This document shows, in pieces, positions 1 through 7,549 of a stretch of DNA of 51,648 bases (its first letter is position 1; every line of letters begins with the position of its first letter). The DNA is taken from positions 1 to 51,648 of IMG/VR virus record IMGVR_UViG_3300050821_009611. The stretch is one strand, 5' to 3'. Both the position numbers and the translations under genes were made by a program. The notes beneath the pieces were generated by a model. That model was not told the origin of the DNA, made no database searches, and saw only the letters and a program-made list of their open reading frames with translations. The DNA is from a virus.

Positions 1-234
1 GGCGTCGATCATGATATCCGGCTTAAACGGCGGTTCAAGGGTGATGACCGAATAATCGTAGAGGTGCGCGTAGAGGTCGCCTGACCCGCGCTCGGTGTCG
101 ATGAGGCAAACTGGGCCACCGATCCCCTTTGCCACTTTGAGGGCGCTCATCGTCTTGCCTGACCCTGACGGCCCTGCCAATCCCAAGCGGAGCTTTGACT
201 TGACGCGCTCCGCCTTCCTGATTTCTATTGCCAT
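1..234 (-). CDS. RecA/AAA-type phage ATPase, N-terminal part (gene crosses the contig ends)
   Basis: This is the first 78 codons of a 311-residue ATPase whose remainder lies at the other end of the window. Joined through the 41-bp end overlap, the frame is continuous. A Walker A motif, GPSGSGKT, sits at residues 21-28, preceded by a beta-strand (RLGLA). It matches the phage AAA_24/Sak4-like RecA-fold family, single-strand annealing or recombination ATPases often encoded beside SSB, as here. The ATG was chosen because it is the first start upstream of the P-loop, 13 bp after the preceding stop. No strong Shine-Dalgarno is visible. Confidence 0.85.
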   Translation of the reverse strand, partial: MAIEIRKAERVKSKLRLGLAGPSGSGKTMSALKVAKGIGGPVCLIDTERGSGDLYAHLYDYSVITLEPPFKPDIMIDA

Positions 235-246
235 TGATGTTGTGTT

Positions 247-432
247 TTAGTTTTGTTTGTTCGACTGACTGTCCTCCTGCGCCAGGGGCTTGCAGGTCAT
301 ATGCCGGACGACCCACTTGGTCTTTCCCCAGCCGCTATCTCCCGCGTTCCGTTCTACTTGTTCGGCAAGGCCCTGCTGTTCCTCTACCAGTTCGCCGCAG
401 ATGTAGCACCATGACTCAAATCGATTTTTCAT
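247..432 (-). CDS. small CxxC zinc-binding protein (61 aa)
   Basis: The protein is not recognised. It has a CYIC pair near residue 9 and an HMTC pair near residue 44, a possible one-zinc site, in an otherwise hydrophilic chain with a Gln/Asn-rich tail. Its ATG overlaps the TGA of the upstream gene as ATGA, and the ATPase gene follows 13 bp later, so it belongs to the same minus-strand early operon. The tight coupling argues that it is real. Confidence 0.6.
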   Translation of the reverse strand: MKNRFESWCYICGELVEEQQGLAEQVERNAGDSGWGKTKWVVRHMTCKPLAQEDSQSNKQN

Positions 433-659
433 GAATGTGCGGTGAGATAGTTTTGTGAATCCGACGCCGGCCTTTGATCTATCAACTCGTAATCATGGCT
501 TTGATGGAGGCACTTGCCCGTCGCCCACTCATCATTCGCGCACACATGCGACTCACATACTTTGCACTCACCGAAAAGTAACATCTCTATCCAATGCTCA
601 CGGTTCTGGCACGCTTGCACCAGTTCCGGCATTAGCACTTTTGGTAAATTGTTATCCAT
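429..659 (-). CDS. Cys/His-rich hypothetical protein (76 aa)
   Basis: Function unknown. The C-terminal half carries C-x2-C, a third and fourth Cys and two His (CKVC ... C ... CLHQSH), which suggests zinc binding. The reading frame stays open upstream to 878, but that stretch overlaps the neighbouring gene and looks non-coding. The ATG at 659 was chosen because it follows an A-rich leader (AATACAAAC) like those of many other genes here. The stop overlaps the next start as ATGA. Bases 660-819 then hold only a small hairpin (CCCGT/ACGGG). Confidence 0.5.
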   Translation of the reverse strand: MDNNLPKVLMPELVQACQNREHWIEMLLFGECKVCESHVCANDEWATGKCLHQSHDYELIDQRPASDSQNYLTAHS

Positions 660-819
660 GTTTGTATTTGCTTCAACGGGGAACCTCTGGCTACTTCTGC
701 CCGCGAGTGAACCTGTGCGGTTTAACTCAAGCATTTTTCCAGACGTTCGCCCGTTGAAGGCACGGGTTACTTTGTTTTTGGTTGGCTTCCGATAAGGTTG
801 GAAACGGATGACCCACAAG

Positions 820-1041
820 TTACTTTGCCGCAAACTTGTTCCGCTGTTCGGCACATCCATCCTTTGCCGCCGCTTCACTCGTCTTCTTATCCTGTACAGC
901 CCAGAGCCGTTGAATCGAAGCGAAGTAGAGGGTATCGTTGGCTGCTTCGTCGAACCGTTCCAACTTCAAAAGATTTGCTATCCGACGGAAGTAAGAACGT
1001 GAGATGCGGACGCGATGCTCGTGGATGATTTGATTATCCAT
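820..1041 (-). CDS. hypothetical basic protein (73 aa)
   Basis: Not recognised. It is rich in Arg and Lys with a predicted helical middle (SYFRRIANLLKLERF). Its ATG sits inside the stop of a 29-codon upstream ORF (ATGGATAA), a layout expected for coupled translation. An in-frame start further upstream at 1065 exists, but the coupled ATG is preferred. It is probably part of the early operon that ends with the ATPase and SSB. Confidence 0.5.
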   Translation of the reverse strand: MDNQIIHEHRVRISRSYFRRIANLLKLERFDEAANDTLYFASIQRLWAVQDKKTSEAAAKDGCAEQRNKFAAK

Positions 1042-1123
1042 CGATTTCCCACATGCAATCCTCACCTAAACCGCCAAGATGCCATGAGAGCCAGTTAGAG
1101 AAACGCTTGAGTAGATTGATCAT
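1034..1123 (-). CDS. 29-residue leader-like small ORF
   Basis: This ORF begins 17 nt after a copy of the recurring AAAGGTCGAAAACC motif and ends in TAA overlapping the next ATG (ATGGATAA). The product is amphipathic, with a Trp/Leu-rich start (MINLLKRFSNWLSW). It could be a small peptide or a leader that couples translation to the downstream gene. The evidence is position and overlap only. Confidence 0.4.
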   Translation of the reverse strand: MINLLKRFSNWLSWHLGGLGEDCMWEIDG

Positions 1124-1136
1124 GATATTGGTTAAG

Positions 1137-1156
1137 TTTTGGTTTTCGACCTTTGC
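1137..1156 (-). promoter_or_regulatory. AAAGGTCGAAAACC motif, copy 1
   Basis: Read on the minus strand this is CAAAGGTCGAAAACCAAAAC. It lies 17 nt upstream of the first start codon of the early minus-strand operon. The same core occurs before several other genes in this genome, in the gene's own direction. Its role, whether promoter element, operator or RNA signal, is unknown. Confidence 0.45.
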
Positions 1157-1407
1157 GTGATTCGCTCGCGGGAATAAGTGGCTCGGACTTTCACCGAATT
1201 GAATGCAATCCAACTAACTTATTAGGTTAGACGCCGGCGGTGTGTTTACCCTTGCATCGGGTTTAAGCAATCGAGTTGCCTACACTCATTCCTGTGAACG
1301 AACCACTACGGGGAGGCGGTGCTGGTGGCAGAAAGATGGAAGTCACCAGCACGCCTTCACCCCATAACCTAATAATATGCTTCTGTCGGATAAATGCAAT
1401 AACCCAC

Positions 1408-1416
1408 TTATCCACA
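1408..1416 (+). promoter_or_regulatory. DnaA-box-like site TTATCCACA
   Basis: An exact match to the TTATNCACA DnaA consensus. It lies in the spacer region between the divergent early operons and overlaps the stop of a small basic ORF. Other consensus-like matches occur at 10617 (TTATGCACA), 31410 (reverse orientation) and 46464 (TTATTCACA). A single 9-mer may be chance. Confidence 0.3.
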
Positions 1417-1569
1417 GGTAGTGGACGCTTTTTTGCGAGCCCGATAGCTCTTGAAATAGGACTGTAATTGCTTACGGCGGGTCATGCGGTACGCAAGATG
1501 ATATTCGTTGTATCGCTTCTTTCCTAGCTTCTTGCCGTACTTCTTTTCATACCATGCGAGTGATGCCAT
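1408..1569 (-). CDS. small highly basic protein (53 aa)
   Basis: Not recognised. It is dominated by Lys, Arg and Tyr, with a KKYGKKLGKKRY run, as in small nucleic-acid-binding phage proteins. The frame is open much further upstream, but that part is antisense to the plus-strand gene at 1715 and looks artefactual. The internal ATG at 1569 is the sensible start, with a weak AGAGGG upstream at long spacing. Between this gene and the operon at 1123 lie about 280 bp without a convincing gene. Confidence 0.4.
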   Translation of the reverse strand: MASLAWYEKKYGKKLGKKRYNEYHLAYRMTRRKQLQSYFKSYRARKKASTTCG

Positions 1570-1714
1570 TGGCTTAATAATAACCCTCTTTGTAAATCGT
1601 GCCAATGTGGAAACTAAATCATTCCCCAACCTCTTTACCCTTCCACGAAAAGGACTTACGATTAGGTCAGTAGTAAGTTGTTTCGGTCTTTGACAAAAGA
1701 ATAGGAGAAACGAT

Positions 1715-1915
1715 ATGGCTGGCAGAAAACCCGACAGTGATGTCTTGGTCGCCCATACGTACGAGGGGAAAGAAGGCGAGGAAATGAGCTTCACCAGAAT
1801 TGGTGCGGCATGGGTCAACGATAACGGGATGGTGTGGTTCAACATCGTCACCAATCCGGGCGTCCGGTTCTGCATCAAGAAGCGCGACGAAAAGAAGCAG
1901 GAGGGGGCAAGCTAA
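1715..1915 (+). CDS. hypothetical protein (66 aa), first gene of the primase operon
   Basis: Function unknown. This compact hydrophilic protein has a GMVWFNIVTNPGVRF stretch that suggests a small beta fold. The start has a strong Shine-Dalgarno, AGGAG, 7 nt before the ATG, unlike most virion genes here. It lies directly upstream of the primase on the same strand, so a replication accessory role is a guess from context. Its stop codon falls in the loop of a hairpin that precedes the primase start. Confidence 0.65.
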   Translation: MAGRKPDSDVLVAHTYEGKEGEEMSFTRIGAAWVNDNGMVWFNIVTNPGVRFCIKKRDEKKQEGAS

Positions 1916-1932
1916 CTACTTGCCCTTTAATT
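1905..1932 (+). terminator. intercistronic hairpin with T-rich tail before the primase
   Basis: GGGCAAG and CTTGCCC form a 7-bp stem with a 7-nt loop, followed by TTTAATTT. It resembles a rho-independent terminator or attenuator. The loop contains the TAA of the upstream gene, and the primase ATG comes right after the T-rich run, with no Shine-Dalgarno. Confidence 0.5.
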
Positions 1933-1933
1933 T

Positions 1934-2875
1934 ATGAAGATCGACTTTGCCCATGTTAAGTTGATTCCGATCGCTTCCGTTCTCGCGTTCTACAGAGTGC
2001 AGGTTAAGAAACGGAGCCACAAGGAGCTGGTATGCAAGTGCCCACTCCCGTCACATCAGGTGGAAAAGCACAAAAACGACAACGAAACCTTTTGTATCGG
2101 CCTCGAAAAGAACAAGTGGTATTGCCATTCCGATTCGTGCCGCGCAATAGGCAACCATCCGAAGGGCGGGGATGTCATCGACTTAGTTTGCCTGTTGGAT
2201 GGTATTGACCGCACCAAGCCGCTTCCCGCCGCAACCAAGATCTCCCAACTCTTTGCACTTCCAAGCGAGGGAGTTGGCGAGCGGCTGAAAAATAATCTTA
2301 CGGCGTCCACGCCGGAGCCGGAGGCGACGGAGAGTAACAAGCCGCTCGCCTTCGCCCTCACCCGCCTCGATCCGATGCATCCGTTTATCGCGGAGCGGAA
2401 GATTACGGTGGAAACCGCTAAGGCGTTCGGCGTCGGATTCCAAGACAAGGGAAGCATGGCAAATAGGATTTGTTTCCCGCTATATGAGTCGCATCGTGAG
2501 GGCGACAAACTCTCAATGGTACTCATTGGCTATGCTGGCCGCTTCGCCGGAAAACCGCCGGAAGGTGAAAGCAAGTGGAAGTTGCCGCTCGGGCTGCACC
2601 GCACGTTCTTGTACAACCTTGAGCGGTGCGTACCTGGCAAATCGCTCTATCTGGTAGAGAGTCCGTGGGCGTGTTTGTGGCTCTACCAACACAACCTGCA
2701 AGCCGCCGCCCTCATCGGCACTTCACTGTCCGAGGCGCAAGAGAAACTGCTCGAACCGTTCGAGCACATCAGAATCTGCATGGACAACGACGCGGCCGGA
2801 CATGAAGCCGCACAGAAACTTTGGGAACGCCTGCATGAGCGGCATACCGTTCATAAAGCATTCCTGATTGATTAA
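1934..2875 (+). CDS. DnaG-like primase (zinc finger plus Toprim)
   Basis: This is a 313-residue primase-type protein that would make RNA primers for phage replication. The N-terminus has a CHC2-like zinc site (C34, C36, H41, C64, C69) followed by the KGGDVIDLV segment typical of phage and plasmid primases. A Toprim domain follows, with the acidic LVES motif around residue 240 and the metal-binding MDNDAAG motif around 282. No helicase domain is fused and none is evident nearby, so the phage may use host DnaB. It is shorter than full DnaG, lacking the helicase-binding C-terminus. The start follows a hairpin without a Shine-Dalgarno. Confidence 0.85.
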   Translation: MKIDFAHVKLIPIASVLAFYRVQVKKRSHKELVCKCPLPSHQVEKHKNDNETFCIGLEKNKWYCHSDSCRAIGNHPKGGDVIDLVCLLDGIDRTKPLPAATKISQLFALPSEGVGERLKNNLTASTPEPEATESNKPLAFALTRLDPMHPFIAERKITVETAKAFGVGFQDKGSMANRICFPLYESHREGDKLSMVLIGYAGRFAGKPPEGESKWKLPLGLHRTFLYNLERCVPGKSLYLVESPWACLWLYQHNLQAAALIGTSLSEAQEKLLEPFEHIRICMDNDAAGHEAAQKLWERLHERHTVHKAFLID

Positions 2876-2881
2876 CCCATT

Positions 2882-2911
2882 AAGGGCATCTAGCGATGCC
2901 CTTCGTTTTTT
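2882..2911 (+). terminator. rho-independent terminator after the primase
   Basis: AAGGGCATC and GATGCCCTT form a perfect 9-bp stem with a 4-nt loop, followed by CG and six T residues. It lies between the primase stop and the Shine-Dalgarno of the next plus-strand gene. Confidence 0.75.
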
Positions 2912-2923
2912 GAAAGGAGAAGT

Positions 2924-3121
2924 ATGGACGCAAAAGAGCTATTGAGGATGGAAACCGCGCTGAAGGACGCACGCGAGAAAGTCAAAACCGACCTGATGGG
3001 CAAGACGGATGGGATACTTGCCGAGCTCAAGGCTATCGGCTTCGACTACAAGCTGGTGGAAAACGGCACGCATAAGCTGGGGCGGCCGAGAAAGGAGAAA
3101 ACGGATGGGGTGGTTCAGTAG
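2924..3121 (+). CDS. helical protein with AT-hook-like tail (65 aa)
   Basis: Not assigned to a family. The first 40 residues look like a charged amphipathic helix or coiled coil. The C-terminal segment KLGRPRKEK matches the core of an AT-hook (GRP flanked by basic residues), so minor-groove DNA binding is plausible. The start has a strong Shine-Dalgarno (AAAGGAG, 5-6 nt). The stop overlaps the next gene by 17 bp in another frame. Confidence 0.65.
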   Translation: MDAKELLRMETALKDAREKVKTDLMGKTDGILAELKAIGFDYKLVENGTHKLGRPRKEKTDGVVQ

Positions 3122-3239
3122 CAAAAAGGAAAGCTCAAAGAAGAAGCTGGACAGGTTGCGGCGCGAAGCGAAGGTGTCGGACAGGCGCAAACAGCCGAAG
3201 CCGGTGAAACACAAGCGGAACGTCGGCTGGTTCTTTTAG
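3105..3239 (+). CDS. very basic small protein (44 aa)
   Basis: The 44-residue product is about 40% Lys plus Arg, with GWF at both ends. It has its own Shine-Dalgarno (AAAGGAG) about 7 nt before the ATG, inside the end of the preceding gene, and it ends just before a strong bidirectional terminator. It is probably a nucleic-acid-binding peptide, but no family is recognised. Confidence 0.6.
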   Translation: MGWFSSKKESSKKKLDRLRREAKVSDRRKQPKPVKHKRNVGWFF

Positions 3240-3246
3240 GCGCAAC

Positions 3247-3283
3247 AAGAAAAGCCCCGGTGATGAGCCGGGGATTTTCTTTT
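3247..3283. terminator. bidirectional terminator between converging genes
   Basis: AAGAAAA-CCCCGG pairs with CCGGGG-TTTTCTT around a 7-nt loop, with one G/A mismatch. The flanking A and T runs make it usable in both directions. It separates the plus-strand primase operon from the minus-strand gene, whose TAA overlaps its edge. Confidence 0.8.
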
Positions 3284-3599
3284 AGGCAGGTCCAAGTGTT
3301 TTTCTACCGGCCGCGCGGCGTCCCGCTACCGGATGCCTCATCGCCTTCTTTATCGCAGTCCGAAGCTTTTGTAAAGCTACCCCATCAGCGATCCGAATAC
3401 AATTGTTAGCAGTATCAGGTGTCAGCCAAAAGCAAGATTTGCCAATACTCACACGCTTAGGATGATTCTCGTGATCTTGACCGTCCCACTTTATCAGAAT
3501 GAGATTATGATCTTCGCCTAAAAAACGAACTTGATCACCAACTTTAAGAATGACACCGTTTTGATCCTTACACCCTTCGCCCCAATAAGTTCCATCCAT
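3282..3599 (-). CDS. hypothetical protein (105 aa) with possible SH3/KOW-like core
   Basis: Not recognised. Residues about 14-40 (GVILKVGDQVRFLGE...) resemble the start of an SH3-like or KOW barrel, and the C-terminus is basic and Ala/Arg-rich. The start lies about 32 nt after a variant copy of the GGTCGAA motif and lacks a Shine-Dalgarno. It stands alone, bounded by the terminator on one side and the repeat-rich spacer on the other. Confidence 0.55.
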   Translation of the reverse strand: MDGTYWGEGCKDQNGVILKVGDQVRFLGEDHNLILIKWDGQDHENHPKRVSIGKSCFWLTPDTANNCIRIADGVALQKLRTAIKKAMRHPVAGRRAAGRKTLGPA

Positions 3600-3850
3600 G
3601 ACAATAATGATAGTTATGTTTATTTAGAAATCAACTTCGACCTTTGCGAGCGGCACTCGTCGTTTCGCTCTTATAAGTCCCGCATCCGTAGCCCGTAGCG
3701 GGTCAAGTGTACTCACTTTACTCGCGAGGGCGGAGGATATAATTAGCGGGACGTGAGCGAAACGGATATCAAAAGGCTGGCTCGCTTCGAGCAACCAACA
3801 GCGTAGGCGGAGCTGCGGAGCACGAAAGTGCGGAGCGCGGAGCCGGAGCT
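3600..3850. other. gene-free, repeat-rich region: candidate origin or oriT
   Basis: About 250 bp without a gene. It contains a broken inverted repeat (CGTTTCGCTC plus GTCCCGC at 3661-3683 against GCGGGAC plus GAGCGAAACG at 3746-3764) and two short hairpins, one around 3692-3703 (CCCG-tag-CGGG) and one at 3780-3792. Five near-identical copies of GCGGAGC/CCGGAGC lie at 3807-3849. A TATAAT at about 3736 may be a promoter. Iteron-like repeats next to primase and mobilisation-type genes suggest a replication or transfer origin. Confidence 0.45.
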
Positions 3851-4069
3851 ATGGTGATACAATGCAGAACCATGCTACTTCTTGGTGTCAACACGCCAGA
3901 TCCGTGGTACAGCAGGTTTCAACTCGGAATACTGACGGAACGGGAACAATACATCACGCTCATTGCGTTCATCATTGGACTGGCTTGTGGCGTTTTCGCC
4001 GGATGGTTGGAATGGAGCCACAAGAAACGATCGTCTGAACCACAGGAAACTACGAAAGAACCTCAGTAG
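3851..4069 (+). CDS. small single-pass membrane protein (72 aa)
   Basis: One clear transmembrane segment (about residues 36-55, ITLIAFIIGLACGVFAGWL) is followed by a charged cytoplasmic-type tail. No family recognised. The ATG directly abuts the last GCGGAGC-like repeat, so Shine-Dalgarno spacing is poor; a start seven codons on is possible. The 3' end overlaps the end of the convergent TraG-like gene by 20 bp. Confidence 0.5.
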   Translation: MVIQCRTMLLLGVNTPDPWYSRFQLGILTEREQYITLIAFIIGLACGVFAGWLEWSHKKRSSEPQETTKEPQ

Positions 4070-5291
4070 TAAGTTTTTCGATTGATTTTCTTGGCACGCC
4101 AAAGCGCATCATGGACTGTCGAACCACCTTCTCGAAGGTGTGCCGCTGGGCCTTCTTCTTGATGCGTATTTTGAGCTGGGATGGGGCGATGACGGTGCGG
4201 ACGATCGGCTGGTCGTTCTCGAAACTGCGCGCCTTGAACTCGTAGCGCGACTGACCGGTGATGTGCGACGGGAGCACGTCGGGATCGTTCCAGTTCTTCG
4301 CCATCGTCTCGGCATCCTCGCCGGAGGCGTTGAAGACGATCTGCGTGGCGGCGTTCGTCAAAACGTCGTCCTTGAAGGGAACCTGGTAGAACCCTTGGAA
4401 CGCGGTACAGAGCGATATGCCATACTTCCTAGCTTCTGCTAACAACGTCCCGAATCGGCCGCCGTGGATGGCGTTCTGGGCTTCGTCAGCGACGATAAGG
4501 AATGGCGGCCGGATGTCCTGCTTCTCGCGTTTCAGTGCGGCGATACTCACCATGCTCACGATGAGGGAATATAAAATCTGCGCGGTCTCCTCGCCCAACC
4601 TGCCCTTCGATAACCGGCAGATGAGAATTTTGCCGCTATTCATGGCGTCCAACAAGTCCAACGATTTCGGCCAGCCGATGACGGATAGGATATTCGGCCG
4701 CATGAGCTTCGCCAGCTTATTGATTGCCGGCGCCAAGATGGCGGTGTCACCGAGCTGTTTCTGGTAGAGCTTGACGAAGGGATTTCGGGAAGCGTTCAAG
4801 AGCCGATCGCGGTACTTTTCGTCCACGAGGAATCGGAAAACATGGAGTAACGTGGCATCGGACACGAGTTCCATCACCGCGTCCAAATCGTTCCTGATGT
4901 TGTAGGGCGTGGCGTTGCCCCATGCGCTCTCCGATCCGGCGAGCGCTTTGAGGAGCGTAACGCAGGTTTCCATCGTGAGTTCGATTTCTTCGGGATCGTC
5001 GAAGTCGAGGGGATTGAACTGGGGGACGGCCTCGGCGTCAGGGTCGATGTAGATGATGTCGCGTCGGCGGTTTTTGGGGATGAGCAGGGGAAGCCGGTCG
5101 GCGGCATCGCCGTGTGGGTCGAGGAATAAACCGCCGAAACCATCCTGCTTCACGAAAGATACAAATATATTTTCAAGCAGGGAACTTTTGCCTACGCCTG
5201 AGCCACCGATGACATTTATGTGCCTCGTAGGGTCGATGGTGTACGGCGCACCGCCGATCGCCTTGGTGCCGATGTTGATAGAAATATCCAT
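4050..5291 (-). CDS. TraG/VirD4/HerA-like DNA-pumping ATPase (413 aa)
   Basis: This P-loop ATPase belongs to the FtsK-HerA superfamily, the group of type IV coupling proteins. Walker A is GGSGVGKSS at residues 29-37, the family signature DPHGD is at 58-62, and Walker B is LIVADEAQ at 265-272. A C-terminal PSHITGQ/ARSFEND region is also typical. No transmembrane helices are visible, so it would be a soluble or peripheral motor, unlike membrane-anchored VirD4. It follows the replication-relaxation gene in the same direction. Phages rarely carry this family. DNA transfer, segregation or packaging-independent DNA movement are possible roles; none is shown. Confidence 0.8.
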   Translation of the reverse strand: MDISINIGTKAIGGAPYTIDPTRHINVIGGSGVGKSSLLENIFVSFVKQDGFGGLFLDPHGDAADRLPLLIPKNRRRDIIYIDPDAEAVPQFNPLDFDDPEEIELTMETCVTLLKALAGSESAWGNATPYNIRNDLDAVMELVSDATLLHVFRFLVDEKYRDRLLNASRNPFVKLYQKQLGDTAILAPAINKLAKLMRPNILSVIGWPKSLDLLDAMNSGKILICRLSKGRLGEETAQILYSLIVSMVSIAALKREKQDIRPPFLIVADEAQNAIHGGRFGTLLAEARKYGISLCTAFQGFYQVPFKDDVLTNAATQIVFNASGEDAETMAKNWNDPDVLPSHITGQSRYEFKARSFENDQPIVRTVIAPSQLKIRIKKKAQRHTFEKVVRQSMMRFGVPRKSIEKLTTEVLS

Positions 5292-5394
5292 TTCCCAGTG
5301 TCCGGCCCTGTTGGGAGTGCGCCCTTCGGGGCCGGAGAAAGGGCATGTGCAGGGTTTTCCTGCCCCGCGCGTTGCCGCGACGATTATACTAATC

Positions 5395-6111
5395 CTAACT
5401 TTCTGGCTTCAAAATGGAATACTGCTTTGTCTGGTAGTTCGCCGGCGTCCACCAGATCGGCGCTGTAACGTCCTTGTGGAACAGCTCCGCGTAGGTGAAC
5501 CAGAGCTTGGTCGTAGGGTTGCTCTGCATAAGTTCGATCAAGTTCTCGACGCGCCGCAAGGACTGCACAACGATGTAGGTGCGCTTGAAATCGCGCTGGT
5601 AGTCCAGTAGTTTCTGTTTCGTTATCGGATTCATGCGCTCGTACTCGAATGGGCACCAGCCGACGCCGTCTTTGAGGTCGAAATATAAGTCCGGCACCTC
5701 GCCGTCGAAATCATTTTGGAGATCGGTACGCCACCGGCGGAACTCGGCGGCTGGGAACGCTTTGGATAAATCCGCTTGGCAATCCGTGATCCCGATTTCA
5801 TGCGGAATCTGCATGAGTGATTTTTTCTGTATCCGCCACGGTACTTTCATGACGCCGCGGAGTTCAGCCTGGCGCGCACCCGCTTCGGTGATGAAGTAGA
5901 GCCATGGGGAAAAGTCGGACTGCCGGACGCAACCGACGAGTCTGGCCTCATGAAAACGCCGGAGCCGCTTCGTGATGTAATCGAATTTGCATCCGAGGAT
6001 GCGGTGCGCGTGCCGTATCGTGACGAAAACGTAATCGCGGAACATCGCCCATATCTTGTCGTCATCCGGCATTGAATAAACTTCTACGTACTTTACGCTT
6101 GCGCTTGCCAT
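5395..6111 (-). CDS. replication-relaxation family protein
   Basis: The 238-residue protein fits the replication-relaxation family (PF13814 type) found on integrative and conjugative elements and plasmids. An N-terminal winged helix (about residues 15-75, with the YFITEAGARQAEL wing) is followed by a domain with PDLYFDL and a downstream E-x-E (FEYER), resembling a PD-(D/E)xK nuclease core. The ATG at 6111 was chosen for its good Shine-Dalgarno (AAAGGAG, 8 nt). It overlaps the preceding ATPase gene by 50 bp, and the TraG-like gene follows. The trio suggests a mobilisation or replication-initiation complex. Confidence 0.75.
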   Translation of the reverse strand: MASASVKYVEVYSMPDDDKIWAMFRDYVFVTIRHAHRILGCKFDYITKRLRRFHEARLVGCVRQSDFSPWLYFITEAGARQAELRGVMKVPWRIQKKSLMQIPHEIGITDCQADLSKAFPAAEFRRWRTDLQNDFDGEVPDLYFDLKDGVGWCPFEYERMNPITKQKLLDYQRDFKRTYIVVQSLRRVENLIELMQSNPTTKLWFTYAELFHKDVTAPIWWTPANYQTKQYSILKPES

Positions 6112-7492
6112 CGGTGGTGCTCCTTTCAGTTGTATTGGGGGCTTCTTCTTGCTCACGGAAGGGGTGGGTTTCTATAAATTTTAAACATTCCTCGGAATCG
6201 TACAAGTACCGTACCAGTCTCGGAACCGTAAACTGTTCAACCCTGCCGTTCGGGAGGATTGCAGTGAAAGTGCGGTCGGGTACGAGGAATTTCTGGGCAT
6301 ACCGCGATACCACTTCCTCGCGGGAAAAGAACTCGTAGCCGGTAATCACTTCTTCGGGTTCCGGCCGGAGGAATGGTGAGGTGGTAGTGGATATTTCGCC
6401 GGTCGGATGTTCGGTGGTCGTGATGCGCTCATCGTCGAGATAATTGGTCTTGTAGCCGATGCGCGGCTGTTTCTTATGGAGCTCGTTGATCTGGGCGGCG
6501 TAGGCGATCTCTGCATAGTGCTTGCGGACGTCGGGCGAAAGTCCGCCGCCGAGGATTTTGATGCGGGCGTTCGTCTCGACCGACATCCGCAGCCGGTCGT
6601 TAAGCTGGTCGCCATGGTGGTGGAGGATGGCGAAACGGAGCTTGGCCCCGAGCACGAGGTCAATCACCGATGCGAAATCATCAGGCGCAAATTCCTGTAT
6701 CTCGTCGCAGGTTACGAAAATGGGGTTGGTGCGGCCGGTGGCGTTCTCGATACCGAACTGCAACAGGTCGGCGATAAAGAGACCGTTCACGATACGGGCG
6801 GATTCTACGGAGAGTAGAGACGATGGTGCGCCATTGAAGAAGATGGAATGACCTGACACCAGGTACTCGGATACCGATTTACCGGCCGGTGAACCGGTGA
6901 ACCGGCGGAGGGCGGTGGAATTGACGAAGGGGCGCAACCTGCGCCGTAGTGTGCCGGTCTGCAAATCGAACTCACGGTCTTTGAGGTGTGCAATCCGGCG
7001 AAACTGGTTGTCATAAGGTTCGGGAACTTTCTCGGCGGCATACAACCACTCTTTGGCGGTTGTGAAATCGAACAGGCGCCGGGCGGTGAAAGGCGTTTCA
7101 CCGGATACGGCTAAGTACGCAAAAAAGGGTTCGGCCGATTCGGAATAGGTCGGCAGGTCGCGGGTACGGTCTGAGGATACGGTCTGGACGATGGACCTGG
7201 CCAGGTTCTCCACATGGGCCGATAGATCCCGCCCAGCGGGAAGCCGGAAGGGGTTGTACGGTACGAGCGGCTCCAGTTTGGACGGGTTCAGCAACACGAC
7301 CTTGTACTCCGGCTTTGCGATCGCGGTAAAGGCGACGTTCGCTTCGTAGCTATCTGCCTTCCACGCCATACGTACTACCTGGTTGCCGCCTAAGATATGG
7401 CGGCGGGTTGCGTAGATGTCCAAGCTGGTCTTGCCAGCTTGTCCGGGGGCAATGACGTCGGTGTGGGTGTTAAAACGATAGTTTGGTAACAT
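6062..7492 (-). CDS. second TraG/HerA-like P-loop ATPase (476 aa)
   Basis: A second ATPase of the FtsK-HerA/TraG group. The P-loop APGQAGKTS starts at residue 15, with Ala in place of the first Gly. Walker B is PIFVTCDEIQEF near residue 257, followed by an ILHHHGDQL sensor-like stretch. The C-terminal 60 residues are charged and basic. It diverges strongly from the 413-residue paralogue, so this is not a recent duplication. It starts with a good Shine-Dalgarno (AAAGGA, 5-6 nt) and sits directly upstream of the replication-relaxation gene. Confidence 0.7.
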   Translation of the reverse strand: MLPNYRFNTHTDVIAPGQAGKTSLDIYATRRHILGGNQVVRMAWKADSYEANVAFTAIAKPEYKVVLLNPSKLEPLVPYNPFRLPAGRDLSAHVENLARSIVQTVSSDRTRDLPTYSESAEPFFAYLAVSGETPFTARRLFDFTTAKEWLYAAEKVPEPYDNQFRRIAHLKDREFDLQTGTLRRRLRPFVNSTALRRFTGSPAGKSVSEYLVSGHSIFFNGAPSSLLSVESARIVNGLFIADLLQFGIENATGRTNPIFVTCDEIQEFAPDDFASVIDLVLGAKLRFAILHHHGDQLNDRLRMSVETNARIKILGGGLSPDVRKHYAEIAYAAQINELHKKQPRIGYKTNYLDDERITTTEHPTGEISTTTSPFLRPEPEEVITGYEFFSREEVVSRYAQKFLVPDRTFTAILPNGRVEQFTVPRLVRYLYDSEECLKFIETHPFREQEEAPNTTERSTTDGKRKRKVRRSLFNAG

Positions 7493-7549
7493 GGTTTCCT
7501 TTCGGTAGAAATCGGGGTTGATAAGGTGGTTAAGGCACGCCGAGCCGGT

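Noticed and set aside
429-878. Full-length 149-codon version of the Cys/His-rich gene
   Set aside because: The first half overlaps the neighbouring gene and contains a hairpin; composition changes at residue 73.
1276-1467. Plus-strand 63-codon ORF in the early spacer
   Set aside because: No ribosome site and low-complexity, non-protein-like sequence.
1408-1878. 156-codon minus-strand ORF
   Set aside because: Its N-terminal two-thirds lie opposite the plus-strand gene with a strong ribosome site; only the last 53 codons look coding.
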